The notes under the pieces are model-generated. The model did not search any database, had not been told where the DNA came from, and saw only the letters and a list, made by a program, of their open reading frames with translations. Made by a program: the position numbers and the translations under genes. A stretch of DNA of 64,000 nt from assembly GCF_003206495.1 (NCBI RefSeq), contig NZ_NKUF01000014.1, forward strand, positions 16,571 to 80,570, in the 5' to 3' direction. This document shows, one piece after another, positions 17,142-26,627 of the stretch. The stretch's first letter is position 1. Each line of letters begins with the position of its first letter. The DNA is from Gluconacetobacter entanii. Its GTDB lineage: Bacteria > Pseudomonadota > Alphaproteobacteria > Acetobacterales > Acetobacteraceae.

Positions 17142-19040
17142 TCAGCGGCGTCCGAACATCCGCTCCAGATCGCCTTTTTCCAGCTTCAGCCATGTCGGGC
17201 GACCATGTGAACAGGTCCCGGCGCGGGGGGTTTTCTCCATGTCACGCAGCAGGGCGTTCATTTCCTCGTGTGTAAGGCGCCGGCCCGCGCGCACGCTGCC
17301 ATGGCAGGCCATGCGCGCGATGATCGCATCCAGCCGCCCGTCGATCGCCTGCGCCTGCGCGGGGGCCAGCAGTTCGTCTTCGGCCAGTTCCTCCGCCAGG
17401 TCGCGCAGCATCGCCGCCGCATCCCCACCGCCCAGCAGCGCGGGCACGGTGCGCACCATCACGGCATCACCCCCGAAGGCGTCGATCTCGAGTCCCAGCG
17501 CAGACAGCGTATCGGCAAAGGACACCAGCAGGTCGGCCTGCCCCCGCCGCATGGTCACAACCTCGGGCAGGAGCAGGCGCTGGGCACGGATTTCCCCGCC
17601 AAGATACTGCGCACGCAGCCGTTCATGCGTCAGGCGTTCATGGGCCGCATGCTGGTCCACCAGCACAAGTTCCCCGCGCGCCGTCTGGGCAAGGATATAG
17701 GTATCCAGCACCTGCGCCACGGCCGCCCCAAGGGGAAAATCGGCTGCCGCTTCGCCATGGGACTCGGGGCGGGACGCTGCGGGGATATCCGCTTCGGACC
17801 ATGCGACGGTGCGGCGCGCGCCCGGTGCGGCATCCATCAGCGGCAGGCGGCGTTCCGCCACGCCTTCGGCCATGACCGGCGGCGCATCGGGCAGGTCGTC
17901 CGGGGATGGGGGCGCATGGGCCGGGATGTCCTGACCGGACGAGGCCGCCGCGGGTTCCGGCGGATACCAGATGCGCGCCCCGCTGCTGCCACGTGACTGC
18001 AACAGGCCGGGCCGCACGCCTGCAACGCCCGCGCCGATTCCCAATGCCCGGCCCAGCGAACCGATGACCAGCGCCCGTACGGCCGACGCATCCGCGTAAC
18101 GCAGTTCGGTCTTGGCGGGATGGACGTTCACGTCCACCTGTTCGGGCGGGATCTGCAATGACAGGGCCACGACGGCATGGCGGCCATGTTCCATGACGTT
18201 GCGATAGGCCACGCGCACCGCCGTACGCAGCACCGGGTCCACCACCGGACGCCCGTTGACCAGCAGCAACTGCCCGTTGGCCGTCGCGCGATGCACCGAT
18301 GGCGCACAGATATAGCCCGACAGGCGCAGGTCGCCGCGTTCGCCCTCCACCGGGATCAGGCCATCGGCCTGCCCCGCCTCAAGGATGGCCGCCGCCCGCG
18401 CCGCCATGTCCTGCGCCGGGAGGTCGAGGACCACGCGCTGGTCGAACTGCAGGCGGAAGGCCACATGCGGGGCCGACAGGGCAAGGCGGCGGACCGTGTT
18501 TTCCGCATGCCCAGATTCCACGCGCGCGCTCTTGAGGAACTTGCGCCGCGCGGGGGTGGCGAAAAACAGGTCCTCCACCACCACGCGGGTGCCCGCGACC
18601 CCGGCACAGGGACGTGGCTCCTCCACCCGTCCCCCTTCCACGCGGATCGACCATGCGGTGGGCGCGCCATGCGGGCGTGACGTGACACTCAGCCGCGCTG
18701 CCGCCCCGATCGACGGCAGTGCCTCCCCCCGGAAGCCAAGGGTGGAGATCCGCACCAGTGTCTCGTCCGACAGCTTGGAGGTGCAGTGACGCTCCACCGC
18801 AAGGCGCAGGTCCTCCGGCGTCATGCCACACCCGTCGTCCGTCACCTCGATCCGTTCGATCCCGCCCTGCTCCAGATGGACCGAAATCCGCCGCGCCCCG
18901 GAATCGAGCGCGTTTTCCACAAGTTCCTTCAGCGCCGCCGCCGGACGTTCGATCACTTCGCCCGCCGCGATGCGGTTGACGACCCGTTCGGACAGGCGAC
19001 GGATCACAGGACGATCCGGGGAGGGGGAATGTTCGGTCAT
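17142..19040 (-). CDS. mutL: DNA mismatch repair protein MutL
   Basis: GHKL ATPase that couples MutS mismatch recognition to strand excision. N-terminal motifs NRIAAGEVIERP, ELVENALD, DDGCGM, RHCTSK and TLGFRGEAL are all present. The C-terminal domain carries the metal-dependent endonuclease motif DQHA(X)2E(X)4E at about residue 462, together with ACHGSVRAG and CSHGRPT, so this MutL probably nicks DNA itself, as expected where MutH is absent. I use the ATG at 19040; an upstream GTG at 19076 adds 12 non-conserved residues. It lies 102 bp upstream of a DUF3035 gene start in the transcription sense of the preceding gene and precedes nuoM. Confidence 0.95.
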   Translation of the reverse strand: MTEHSPSPDRPVIRRLSERVVNRIAAGEVIERPAAALKELVENALDSGARRISVHLEQGGIERIEVTDDGCGMTPEDLRLAVERHCTSKLSDETLVRISTLGFRGEALPSIGAAARLSVTSRPHGAPTAWSIRVEGGRVEEPRPCAGVAGTRVVVEDLFFATPARRKFLKSARVESGHAENTVRRLALSAPHVAFRLQFDQRVVLDLPAQDMAARAAAILEAGQADGLIPVEGERGDLRLSGYICAPSVHRATANGQLLLVNGRPVVDPVLRTAVRVAYRNVMEHGRHAVVALSLQIPPEQVDVNVHPAKTELRYADASAVRALVIGSLGRALGIGAGVAGVRPGLLQSRGSSGARIWYPPEPAAASSGQDIPAHAPPSPDDLPDAPPVMAEGVAERRLPLMDAAPGARRTVAWSEADIPAASRPESHGEAAADFPLGAAVAQVLDTYILAQTARGELVLVDQHAAHERLTHERLRAQYLGGEIRAQRLLLPEVVTMRRGQADLLVSFADTLSALGLEIDAFGGDAVMVRTVPALLGGGDAAAMLRDLAEELAEDELLAPAQAQAIDGRLDAIIARMACHGSVRAGRRLTHEEMNALLRDMEKTPRAGTCSHGRPTWLKLEKGDLERMFGRR

Positions 19041-19165
19041 GGCGATATCATGGACATCCCGTGCCCCCGCCGCCACCCCTTGCAGGTGGAACGGAAGGAC
19101 GGGGTGGCATTCATCAGGTCAGGAATGGCCGGGCGGGATGGTCCCGGCCCGCCCATCGCGACGGG

Positions 19166-19693
19166 TTATTTCTTGGGCGGGGCGGCCACGGTCGGGGTCG
19201 CGCCCTGCGTCAGGTTGCGGCCCAGCGCCGAATCCTCCCGCAGGCGGGCATTCTCGGCCTTCGCATTGACCACGCTGCCGGCGCCACCGCCATGCCAGAA
19301 CATCAGGCGATCGACAAAGCTGGTGCCCGCCTTGCCCAGTTCGCCGTTATCCGGCGCGTTGGAGGCTTCCTTCGCCTCCCCCACCAGCGCGGTCTGGCCG
19401 GGGCTGTCATCGCCATACGTGCCCTGCAGCGCGACATTGGGCGACAGGGTTTCAAGCGCCTGCATGCGCGGGTTGGAATCCTGCGCGCGCTGGATCGCCA
19501 CGCTGCTTGGCGCGCCCAGTTCGTCCGAAGGCGGCATCGACAGCGGCGTGCGGGTCGTTACGGTATATTCGTCGGGCATGCTGCGTTCGAGGCCGAACGC
19601 GCGTGAAACGTCCCCCCCCGAACACCCGGTCAGGGAAAGACCACCCGTGGTGACCAGCGCAAGAGTAAGGGTTCTGAAAGCCGTGGATGCCAT
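19166..19693 (-). CDS. DUF3035 lipoprotein (BamF-type)
   Basis: Lipoprotein of 175 residues: a signal sequence with lipobox SLTGC (lipidated C24), then a low-complexity, Pro/Ser/Ala-rich mature part containing the family pattern PDEYTVTTRTPLSMPPS. DUF3035 proteins are an alphaproteobacterial family; a member in Caulobacter (BamF) associates with the beta-barrel assembly complex, so a role in outer-membrane protein insertion is likely by analogy. The start was set at an ATG preceded by AGAGG. It follows lspA by 57 bp, the lipoprotein signal peptidase that would process it, and this ileS-lspA-DUF3035 order recurs in related genomes. Confidence 0.78.
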   Translation of the reverse strand: MASTAFRTLTLALVTTGGLSLTGCSGGDVSRAFGLERSMPDEYTVTTRTPLSMPPSDELGAPSSVAIQRAQDSNPRMQALETLSPNVALQGTYGDDSPGQTALVGEAKEASNAPDNGELGKAGTSFVDRLMFWHGGGAGSVVNAKAENARLREDSALGRNLTQGATPTVAAPPKK

Positions 19694-19750
19694 GATTCGC
19701 CTCTTACCGCCCCTGCAACAGTTAGACAAGCACCGCTTTGACATTCTGTC

Positions 19751-20257
19751 CTATCCCCTGTCGCGATCGAGAAGATTATCAATGATCAGCACGGCCACGC
19801 CGCAGTCTATCGCCGCATCGGCAAGGTTGAACACCGGCCAGGACCACCCATAGGCATGCAGGTGCACGAAATCCACCACGGCCCCGAACTGCAGCCTGTC
19901 GATGACATTACCCACGGCGCCACCCATGATCGCACCCAGCGCACCCGCCACCCACGGGCGCGGCGTGCGCGCCGCCCACAGGCCCAGCAGCACGACGATG
20001 AACAGCGCCACGACCGAGAAGATGATGCGCCCGGCGCTGCCCGCGCCGCCCAGCATCCCGAACGTGATGGCATGGTTCCAGACCATGGTGAAATTCAGCC
20101 CCGGCATCAGGGCGACGCTCTGCCTGTCCGGCAGGTCGTAGCCATGGAGCATCCAGTGCTTGCTCCCCTGGTCAAGGGCGAGGACAAGGCAGAAGAACAG
20201 CACCGTCCACCCCACCCTGCTGACCCTGCGCCGGCGTCGCGGCGCAGGGTCCAGCAT
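19751..20257 (-). CDS. lspA: Lipoprotein signal peptidase (signal peptidase II)
   Basis: Inner-membrane aspartyl protease that removes signal peptides from diacylglyceryl-modified prolipoproteins. Four hydrophobic segments are visible, with conserved motifs LDQGSKHW, the first catalytic aspartate in GNVIDRLQFGAVVDF and the second in FNLADAAI. The start at 20257 was chosen because AGGA precedes the ATG at the right distance and the 168-residue length is typical; a GTG overlapping the ileS stop at 20287 is the alternative. It is located directly downstream of ileS, its classic partner. Confidence 0.93.
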   Translation of the reverse strand: MLDPAPRRRRRVSRVGWTVLFFCLVLALDQGSKHWMLHGYDLPDRQSVALMPGLNFTMVWNHAITFGMLGGAGSAGRIIFSVVALFIVVLLGLWAARTPRPWVAGALGAIMGGAVGNVIDRLQFGAVVDFVHLHAYGWSWPVFNLADAAIDCGVAVLIIDNLLDRDRG

Positions 20258-20283
20258 GCCAGATCCTGACATGATGGACGAAC

Positions 20284-23157
20284 TCACGCCCGGCCCTGCA
20301 CCACGTCCGCGCACCGCAGGCACAGTTGCGGGTGGGCGGACACGGTGCCGACTTCCTCCAGCACCTTCCAGCAGCGTGCGCATTTGTGTCCCGGCGCCGC
20401 GCGGATGACGGGACCGCCATGCGGCGCGCCCTGCGCATCGGTGGTGGTGTCGAGGTAGATCGAAGCGCTGCCCGCCTCGATGTCCACGTCAACCTGGGAG
20501 ACGATGGCCAGTTCGCACCAGTCCACCTCGCCAAAGGTTGCGGCCTCGTCCTCCGACAGGGGCAGCGTCACCGCTGCCTGCAGGGACGATCCCACCACGC
20601 CGTCGCGGCGCGCGGCCTCGATCTCGGTCGTGATGATGCGCCGCACCCCGCGCAGCGTGGCCCAGCGATCCTCCAGCGCAGGCTGGTGCCACTGCGCCGG
20701 CAGGTCGGGGAACGGCTGGAGATGGATGCTCTGCGTATTGCCCGGCCGCGCCAGCCACGCTTCCTCCGCCGTGAAGACCAGCACCGGAGCCAGCCATGCG
20801 CACAGGCAGCGGTGCAGGTGGTCAAGCACCGTGCGCGCCGCCCGCCGCTTCAGGCTGCTGGCGGCATCGCAGTAGATCGTGTCCTTGCGCACGTCGAAAT
20901 AGAATGCCGAAAGGTCGGCGGCGCAGAAACCGTGCAGCGCGGGATAGACGCCCACCCATTCATGCGTCTCCACCGCGCGCGCCACCAGGCCGCCCAGTTC
21001 GCACATCCGATGCAGCACCCAGCGCTCAAGCTCCGGCAGGTCGTCATAGGCGACGCGCTCCTCTTCCGAAAAGCCGTCGAGCGCGCCGAGCAGCCAGCGC
21101 AGCGTGTTGCGCAGGCGGCGGTAAAGCTCGCCCTGCTGCTTGAGGATGTCCTTGCCGATGCGCAGGTCCTCGTTGGTGTCGGAGTTCATGACCCACAGGC
21201 GCAGGATATCCGCACCGAGCGAGTCATTGACATCCTGCGGCGCGATGACATTGCCCAGCGACTTGGACATCTTGCGGCCCTGCTCATCAAGGACAAAGCC
21301 GTTGGTCACCAGCGCGCGGAACGGCGCGACACCCTTCGTCCCCACGCTTTCGAGCAGCGAGGACTGGAACCAGCCACGATGCTGGTCCGACCCTTCGAGG
21401 TAGACATCGGCGGGGAACGGCATGTCGCCATGGCCCAGCACGAAGGCATGGGTGGAGCCGCTTTCGAACCACACATCGACGATATCGAACACCTGTTCGT
21501 AATCATCGGGGTTGCGCCCTTCGCCAAGGAAGCGCGACGCGGGCGAGGCATACCACGCATCCGCGCCCTCGGCCGCAAACGCATCGACCACGCGCTTCAT
21601 CACCGCGGCATCGCGCAGGACCTCGCCCGTGCGCTTCTCCACGAACACGGCAATCGGCACGCCCCATGCGCGCTGGCGGCTGATGCACCAGTCGGGGCGT
21701 CCCTCCACCATGGAGGTCAGGCGGTTGCGCGACTGCGCCGGGACGAACGTCACGTCATCGAGCGCCCTGAGCGCACGTTGCCGCAGCGCGCCTTCGCCAT
21801 CCATGCGGATGAACCATTGCGGCGTCGCGCGATAGATGATCGGCGCGCGCGACCGCCATGAATGCGGATAGGAATGGACCAGCGTCGCCCGCGCGACCAG
21901 CCCGGCCGGGGTCTGCCCGGCGCCTGCCGTGCGGCGCATGACCTCCTCCAGCGCGGTGCAGACAGGCTCCGCCGCCTTGAAGACATGGTTGCCCGCGAAC
22001 AGCGGCACCCAGTCGGCATAGCGCCCGTCATCCATCACCAGTTCGGTGATCTCCAGCCCATGCTGGCGCCCAAGGTTGAAGTCGTCCTCGCCATGTGCCG
22101 GGGCGGTATGGACCAGGCCCGTGCCCGCCTCGGTCGTGACATGCCCGCCCGGCAGCATCGGGACGTCGAAGTCATAGCCCTGCCCGCGCAGCGGATGGGC
22201 GCAGACGGCCCCCGCCAGCGCGCTGCCCGGCAGGGTATAGAGGACGTGATGCGCGCTGATGCCCGCGGCGGTGCAGAACGGCTCGATCAGGTCCTCGGCC
22301 ACCAGCACCTTCGATTCCGGCTCCAGCAGGGCGCCGTCGGCCACGTCATCGACCCGCACCACGGCATAGGTGATGTCCGGGCCATAGGCGATGGCGCGGT
22401 TGGCCGGGATCGTCCATGGCGTCGTGGTCCAGATGACCGCCGCCACGTCCTCCAGCGCATGGGCCGGGGTGGGGTCGTGGATGATGGGGAAGGCCACGTG
22501 GATCGCGGTGGATTCATGGTCGCGATATTCGATCTCCGCCTCGGCCAGGGCGGTCTTTTCCACCGGGCTCCACATCACCGGGCGCAGGCCGCGATACAGC
22601 AGGCCGTTGAGCAGGAACTTGCCGATCTCCCCCGCGATCGCCGCCTCGGAGGAGAAATCCATCGTGGCGTAACGGCGCGCCCATTCCGCCTGCACGCCAA
22701 GGCGGCGGAATTCGGCGGCCTGGATATCCAGCCATTTCTGTGCATAGGCGCGACATTCGGCGCGGAACTGCAGGACGGGCACGCTGTCCTTGTCCTGCCC
22801 GCGCTTGCGGTATTCCTCCTCGATCTTCCATTCGATCGGCAGGCCGTGGCAGTCCCAGCCCGGCACGTAATGGATGCCGTAGCCCGACATGCGGTGCGCG
22901 CGGTTGATGACGTCCTTGAGGATCTTGTTCAGGGCATGGCCGATATGGAGGTGGCCGTTGGCGTAAGGAGGGCCATCATGCAGCATGAAGACCTGACGCC
23001 CCTGCGCCTGCGCGAACAGGCTGTCGTCAAGCTTCTCCGCCGCCCAGCGCTCCAGCATCTCGGGCTCCCGCTTCGGCAGGCTGCCGCGCATGGGAAAGGA
23101 GGTGGTGGGAAGAAACACCGTCTCCCGGTAGAGATCCTGTGGTTTTGACTCGGTCAT
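20284..23157 (-). CDS. ileS: Isoleucyl-tRNA synthetase
   Basis: Class Ia synthetase charging tRNA-Ile, with an editing domain that removes misactivated valine. The HIGH motif appears as GHLHIGHALN, the KMSKS loop as KMSKSLGN, and the C-terminal zinc site as CARCWK and CLRC. The 957-residue length (from the ATG at 23157, with an AGGG site just upstream) is that of bacterial enzymes. The longer frame to 23208 has no conserved residues. It is transcribed ahead of lspA and the DUF3035 gene; 133 bp separate it from ribF, which is upstream. Confidence 0.97.
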   Translation of the reverse strand: MTESKPQDLYRETVFLPTTSFPMRGSLPKREPEMLERWAAEKLDDSLFAQAQGRQVFMLHDGPPYANGHLHIGHALNKILKDVINRAHRMSGYGIHYVPGWDCHGLPIEWKIEEEYRKRGQDKDSVPVLQFRAECRAYAQKWLDIQAAEFRRLGVQAEWARRYATMDFSSEAAIAGEIGKFLLNGLLYRGLRPVMWSPVEKTALAEAEIEYRDHESTAIHVAFPIIHDPTPAHALEDVAAVIWTTTPWTIPANRAIAYGPDITYAVVRVDDVADGALLEPESKVLVAEDLIEPFCTAAGISAHHVLYTLPGSALAGAVCAHPLRGQGYDFDVPMLPGGHVTTEAGTGLVHTAPAHGEDDFNLGRQHGLEITELVMDDGRYADWVPLFAGNHVFKAAEPVCTALEEVMRRTAGAGQTPAGLVARATLVHSYPHSWRSRAPIIYRATPQWFIRMDGEGALRQRALRALDDVTFVPAQSRNRLTSMVEGRPDWCISRQRAWGVPIAVFVEKRTGEVLRDAAVMKRVVDAFAAEGADAWYASPASRFLGEGRNPDDYEQVFDIVDVWFESGSTHAFVLGHGDMPFPADVYLEGSDQHRGWFQSSLLESVGTKGVAPFRALVTNGFVLDEQGRKMSKSLGNVIAPQDVNDSLGADILRLWVMNSDTNEDLRIGKDILKQQGELYRRLRNTLRWLLGALDGFSEEERVAYDDLPELERWVLHRMCELGGLVARAVETHEWVGVYPALHGFCAADLSAFYFDVRKDTIYCDAASSLKRRAARTVLDHLHRCLCAWLAPVLVFTAEEAWLARPGNTQSIHLQPFPDLPAQWHQPALEDRWATLRGVRRIITTEIEAARRDGVVGSSLQAAVTLPLSEDEAATFGEVDWCELAIVSQVDVDIEAGSASIYLDTTTDAQGAPHGGPVIRAAPGHKCARCWKVLEEVGTVSAHPQLCLRCADVVQGRA

Positions 23158-23290
23158 GACCCTGTTTTCTGACTGCTTGATCCAAAGAAACATGGAGGGA
23201 CGGGACACGCCCCGTACAACCGCAACGCAACGTTATGGGGAGGGTGCGGGCCTGCGGTCAAGCTTTCGCGACACCGCCACGCCCCACCCG

Positions 23291-24232
23291 TCATGCCCCG
23301 CCCGTCGCCAGCAGGTAGTCGCGCGCCGCCTGCGTGTCGCGCGCGATCTGCGCACGCAGGGCATCAAGCCCGTCAAACCGCCGCTCCTCCCGCAGGAGGG
23401 TATGCAGCGCGACCGACAGGGTCTGGCCATACAGGTCGCCCTCGAAATCCAGCAGGTGGACCTCAAGCCGGCTGACCTGCCCGTCATTGATGGTGGGACG
23501 ACGCCCGATATTGGCGACACCGGGACAGACGCGGCCATCGCCCATGCGAACGCTGACGGCATAGACCCCGCGCGCGGGTTCCAGATGCCGGCCCAGCGCG
23601 ATGTTGGCGGTGGGAAAGCCCAGCAGGCGCCCGCGCTTGTCCCCATGTTCGACCACGCCGCGGATCGACCATGCGCGGCCCAGTTCCTCCGCCGCGCGTT
23701 CGGGATACCCCTCCTGCAGCAGGCGGCGGATGCGGGTGGAGGAATACGGCCCCGCCGCATCGCACAGGGCCGGCACGACCGTAAGCCCGATGCCAAGGTC
23801 ATGCGCCTCCTGCGCAAGGAAGGCGACATCGCCGCGCCTGCGGTGGCCGAACGCAAAATCCGCGCCACAGGCGACATGCTGCACCCCAAGGCCCGCATGC
23901 AGGACCCCGGTGACGAATTCCTCAGCACTCATGGCGCTGAATTCGGGGGTGAAGGGAATCTGGAACACTCGCCGCACGCCCAGCGCGACAAGGGCGGAAA
24001 ACCGCTCGTCCGGCAGCGTCAGGCGAAAGGGCGGGTCCTGCGGGCGGAACAGTTCGCGCGGATGTGGCTCGAACGTGACAACCGCCAGTTCGCCTTCGGG
24101 CCGCGCCGCCTGCAGCGTGCGCAGCAAGTGGGCATGGCCGAGGTGCACGCCGTCGAAATTGCCCAGTGCTGCGACCGTGCCGCGCGCGGCGTCGGGAATG
24201 TCGCGCCAGTCGGTATAGAGATGCGCCTTCAT
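23291..24232 (-). CDS. ribF: Bifunctional riboflavin kinase/FAD synthetase
   Basis: Makes FMN and FAD from riboflavin. The N-terminal nucleotidyltransferase domain has ALGNFDGVHLGH and TFEPHPRE, and the SSTRIRRLL segment; the C-terminal kinase domain has GRLLGFPTANI and VANIGRRPTIN. The 313 residues match the family. Its ATG overlaps the mtnC stop by 4 bp, so it lies within the mtnB-mtnD-mtnC transcription unit, although the pathways are not directly linked. It precedes ileS as in many proteobacteria. Confidence 0.95.
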   Translation of the reverse strand: MKAHLYTDWRDIPDAARGTVAALGNFDGVHLGHAHLLRTLQAARPEGELAVVTFEPHPRELFRPQDPPFRLTLPDERFSALVALGVRRVFQIPFTPEFSAMSAEEFVTGVLHAGLGVQHVACGADFAFGHRRRGDVAFLAQEAHDLGIGLTVVPALCDAAGPYSSTRIRRLLQEGYPERAAEELGRAWSIRGVVEHGDKRGRLLGFPTANIALGRHLEPARGVYAVSVRMGDGRVCPGVANIGRRPTINDGQVSRLEVHLLDFEGDLYGQTLSVALHTLLREERRFDGLDALRAQIARDTQAARDYLLATGGA

Positions 24233-24948
24233 GCCGCCACCGGCAGGCCGAACATGCGCGCGGCCCCGTCCAGTGTCGCGGCCACCGGGTGCGTGGTACC
24301 GGCCACCGTCCCGTCCTCCGGCCGCACGATCTGGCAGGTGCGCAGTCCCGCCTGCGCCGCCGCGTCAAGTTCGGCCACGACATCGGACAGGAACAGGACC
24401 TCGCCCGCCGTCCACCCTGCCTTCGCCAGGATGTTGGCGTAACTCGACGCCACGCGCTTGCCGCCCATGGCAAGGTCGTAGAAGCCACAGAACAGGCCGG
24501 TGACGTCGCCTTCGTCCGTGTGGCCGTAAATCAGTTCCTGCGCAGCCGCCGAGCCTGAGGAATAGACCGCAAGCACCACCCCCGCCGCCGCCCACCGGCG
24601 CAGCGCGGGGAGTACGTCGGGGTAAAGCCGCGCGCTGAGTTGCCCCGTGCGGTAGCCCTGCGCCCATGCGATGCCCTGCAGGGCCTTGAGCGGCGCGACC
24701 TTCTCGTCACGGTCCATCCAGGCCTCAAGCTGCGCAAGCGGCGGCACGCCGGGGGCGAGGCGCGCGATCTCCGCCACCTGCGCGCGGACCTGCGGGTCAT
24801 CGGCATGATCGCGCAGCAGGCCCGGCAGCACGCTCCGCGCATAGGGGAACAGCACGTCATGGACGAAGGAGACCGGGATGGTCGTCCCCTCGATATCCAG
24901 CAGGACGACACGCGGCGGTGTGGGAGGCGAGACGGGATCAGACGGCAA
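24229..24948 (-). CDS. mtnC: Acireductone synthase (enolase-phosphatase E1)
   Basis: HAD-family enzyme of the methionine salvage pathway that enolises and dephosphorylates 2,3-diketo-5-methylthiopentyl-1-phosphate to acireductone. The HAD nucleophile is in LLDIEGTTIPVSFV; later motifs YSSGSAAAQ and LFLSDVVAELDAA are also present. The start is uncertain: a TTG at 24948 with a GAAGGG site 7 bases upstream gives the normal length of 239 residues and overlaps mtnD by 11 bp; in-frame ATGs at 24963/24966 lack a ribosome-binding site. It is followed by ribF with a 4-bp overlap. Confidence 0.9.
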   Translation of the reverse strand: MPSDPVSPPTPPRVVLLDIEGTTIPVSFVHDVLFPYARSVLPGLLRDHADDPQVRAQVAEIARLAPGVPPLAQLEAWMDRDEKVAPLKALQGIAWAQGYRTGQLSARLYPDVLPALRRWAAAGVVLAVYSSGSAAAQELIYGHTDEGDVTGLFCGFYDLAMGGKRVASSYANILAKAGWTAGEVLFLSDVVAELDAAAQAGLRTCQIVRPEDGTVAGTTHPVAATLDGAARMFGLPVAA

Positions 24949-25504
24949 TTTTACACCCTTCATCATCGGGGGCGGCAAAGCGGGTGGCGATGTCATCGCC
25001 GGTATAGTGCGCAATCCAGCCATCGCGGTTGGTAAAGACCCGCAACGCCACGAAATCCGGCACCGCCCCGCCATCGAACCAGTGCGGCACGCCGGCGGGC
25101 ACAGAAATCAGGTCCCCCGCCGTGCAGCGCACGTTGAACACCTGCCCGTTGACATGCAGGACGAAATCCCCCTGCCCATGCACGAAAAAGCGGATCTCGT
25201 CCTCGTCATGGATATGTTCGCACAGGAATTTGCGCCGGGTGGCCTCCCACCCCTCGCCCGCGCCATGCATGCTGATGACATCGGCGGACCAGGCCCCGGT
25301 TTCCCCCATCAACTGGTCAAGGTAGGGGCGATAGGCCGCCAGCACATCCTCCGCCGCAGCGTCGCGCGCAGGGGTTACGGGACTGTCCCAGCGTTCGAAC
25401 CGCACGCCGACCGTGCCGAGCACCTGCGCGATGCGCGCGGGGTCCGACGTCCGTTCGACCGGGACTCCGGGCGCGTCATCGCGATAGAGCGCAAGGCTGC
25501 TCAT
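24938..25504 (-). CDS. mtnD: Acireductone dioxygenase
   Basis: Cupin metalloenzyme of methionine salvage; with Fe(II) it makes the methionine precursor 2-keto-4-methylthiobutyrate. The metal site is visible as HIHDEDEIRFF and, further on, VPHWFD, giving the His-His-Glu-His ligand set. It has 188 residues, normal for the family. Its ATG overlaps the mtnB stop by 4 bp. The sister genes mtnB and mtnC flank it, so three successive steps of the pathway are encoded together here; mtnA, mtnK and mtnN/mtnP are not in this window. Confidence 0.95.
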   Translation of the reverse strand: MSSLALYRDDAPGVPVERTSDPARIAQVLGTVGVRFERWDSPVTPARDAAAEDVLAAYRPYLDQLMGETGAWSADVISMHGAGEGWEATRRKFLCEHIHDEDEIRFFVHGQGDFVLHVNGQVFNVRCTAGDLISVPAGVPHWFDGGAVPDFVALRVFTNRDGWIAHYTGDDIATRFAAPDDEGCKIAV

Positions 25505-26124
25505 GTGCGGATCTTCCGTTTTTCCAGTTCACACGCCAGCAGGAACTCCAGCCCCTCCAGCCGGGCGAGCGCCATGCCAATGTCGTCACCCCAGACATAG
25601 ACGCCGTGCCCGCGGATCACGTAGCCAAGCGGCATGTCGGGCATGTGTGGCGCAATGACGCGGGCAAGGCGGGCGATGTCCTGGTCATTGTCGAACACCG
25701 GCAGGCGCAGGCTGGTCTCGTGGGTCGTCTGCCCCTCGAACACCTTGAGCACTTCGTACCCCGCCAGCGTGATCGCATCACCCGCCAGCATCGACAGCAC
25801 GGTGGACGCGACGGAATGGCCATGCAGCACCGCGCCGGTGCGCGGCGATGCGGCATAGACCTGGCAGTGCAGCAGGGTTTCCGCACTGGGCCGGTCGCCT
25901 TCATGCACGGGCGCGCCTTCTGCCGTGACCTCGATCACGCCATGCGGGGTCAGCATGCCCTTGTGCCCGCCCGAGCGCGTGATCGCGATCAGCCCGTCAG
26001 GCAGGCGGCAGCTTATGTTGCCCGCCGTCGCCGGGACCCAGCCGAAGCGGTCCATGCGACGCCCGGCCGCGATGATGTCATTGACCGCGACCGCGCGCGG
26101 GTCGGAAGAAATAACCTTGTCCAT
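25501..26124 (-). CDS. mtnB: Methylthioribulose-1-phosphate dehydratase
   Basis: Class II aldolase-like zinc enzyme that dehydrates 5-methylthioribulose 1-phosphate in methionine salvage. Visible features are TAGNISCRLPDGL near the N-terminus and the conserved HGHSVAST zinc-site histidines, with GYVIRGHGVYVWGDD near the C-terminus. I use the ATG at 26124 with GAAGG upstream, giving 207 residues. It heads the mtnB-mtnD-mtnC-ribF overlapping gene run. A small tatA gene lies 71 bp upstream on the same strand and may be co-transcribed. Confidence 0.93.
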   Translation of the reverse strand: MDKVISSDPRAVAVNDIIAAGRRMDRFGWVPATAGNISCRLPDGLIAITRSGGHKGMLTPHGVIEVTAEGAPVHEGDRPSAETLLHCQVYAASPRTGAVLHGHSVASTVLSMLAGDAITLAGYEVLKVFEGQTTHETSLRLPVFDNDQDIARLARVIAPHMPDMPLGYVIRGHGVYVWGDDIGMALARLEGLEFLLACELEKRKIRT

Positions 26125-26195
26125 CGAACCTTCACGCAACCCCGTGACGGCCCGCCCGCCGCGATACCCCGCCGTGACGGACGGCCGTCATGCCC

Positions 26196-26453
26196 TTATT
26201 TGACGTTCTGGCCCGACGGCTGCCCGCTTTCGCTGAAGCTTGCGTCGTGCTGCTGCGTGCCCGGCCCCTGAATATGACCGCCCGCGCCCTGCTGCGGCGG
26301 GGTGGACGGTTCGTCATCGGCCATGTTCTTCTTGAACGTCTTGATGCCGCGCGCCATGTCGCCCATCAGCGAGCTGATCTTGCCCCCGCCCCCGAACAGC
26401 ACGAGCACGACCGCAAGAACGATCAGCCAATGTCCCCAGCTCAAGCTACCCAT
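26196..26453 (-). CDS. tatA: Sec-independent protein translocase TatA
   Basis: Pore-forming subunit of the twin-arginine translocase. The protein starts [20 protein letters not shown] with a single membrane helix, the conserved FG hinge, then an amphipathic helix ([16 protein letters not shown]) and a short hydrophilic tail; 85 residues in all. A GAGG site lies upstream of the ATG at 26453. No tatB or tatC is adjacent, so the Tat genes are split in this genome. The longer upstream frame is non-conserved. Confidence 0.93.
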   Translation of the reverse strand: MGSLSWGHWLIVLAVVLVLFGGGGKISSLMGDMARGIKTFKKNMADDEPSTPPQQGAGGHIQGPGTQQHDASFSESGQPSGQNVK

Positions 26454-26627
26454 AACATCCTCGATTCCCGCGTCGCCGACGCAAAAGCTGTTTTCCCTGT
26501 GGCCCATGCCGCCATGACATGCGCCAGACGCGTCTTCCCCCTCACATGAGGGCACAGGCCCGTCCATGCAAGCATTGCCTCGCCGCTTTTGCGCAGCGCT
26601 CCGCCATGACCTGCTCCACCCCGCGCA

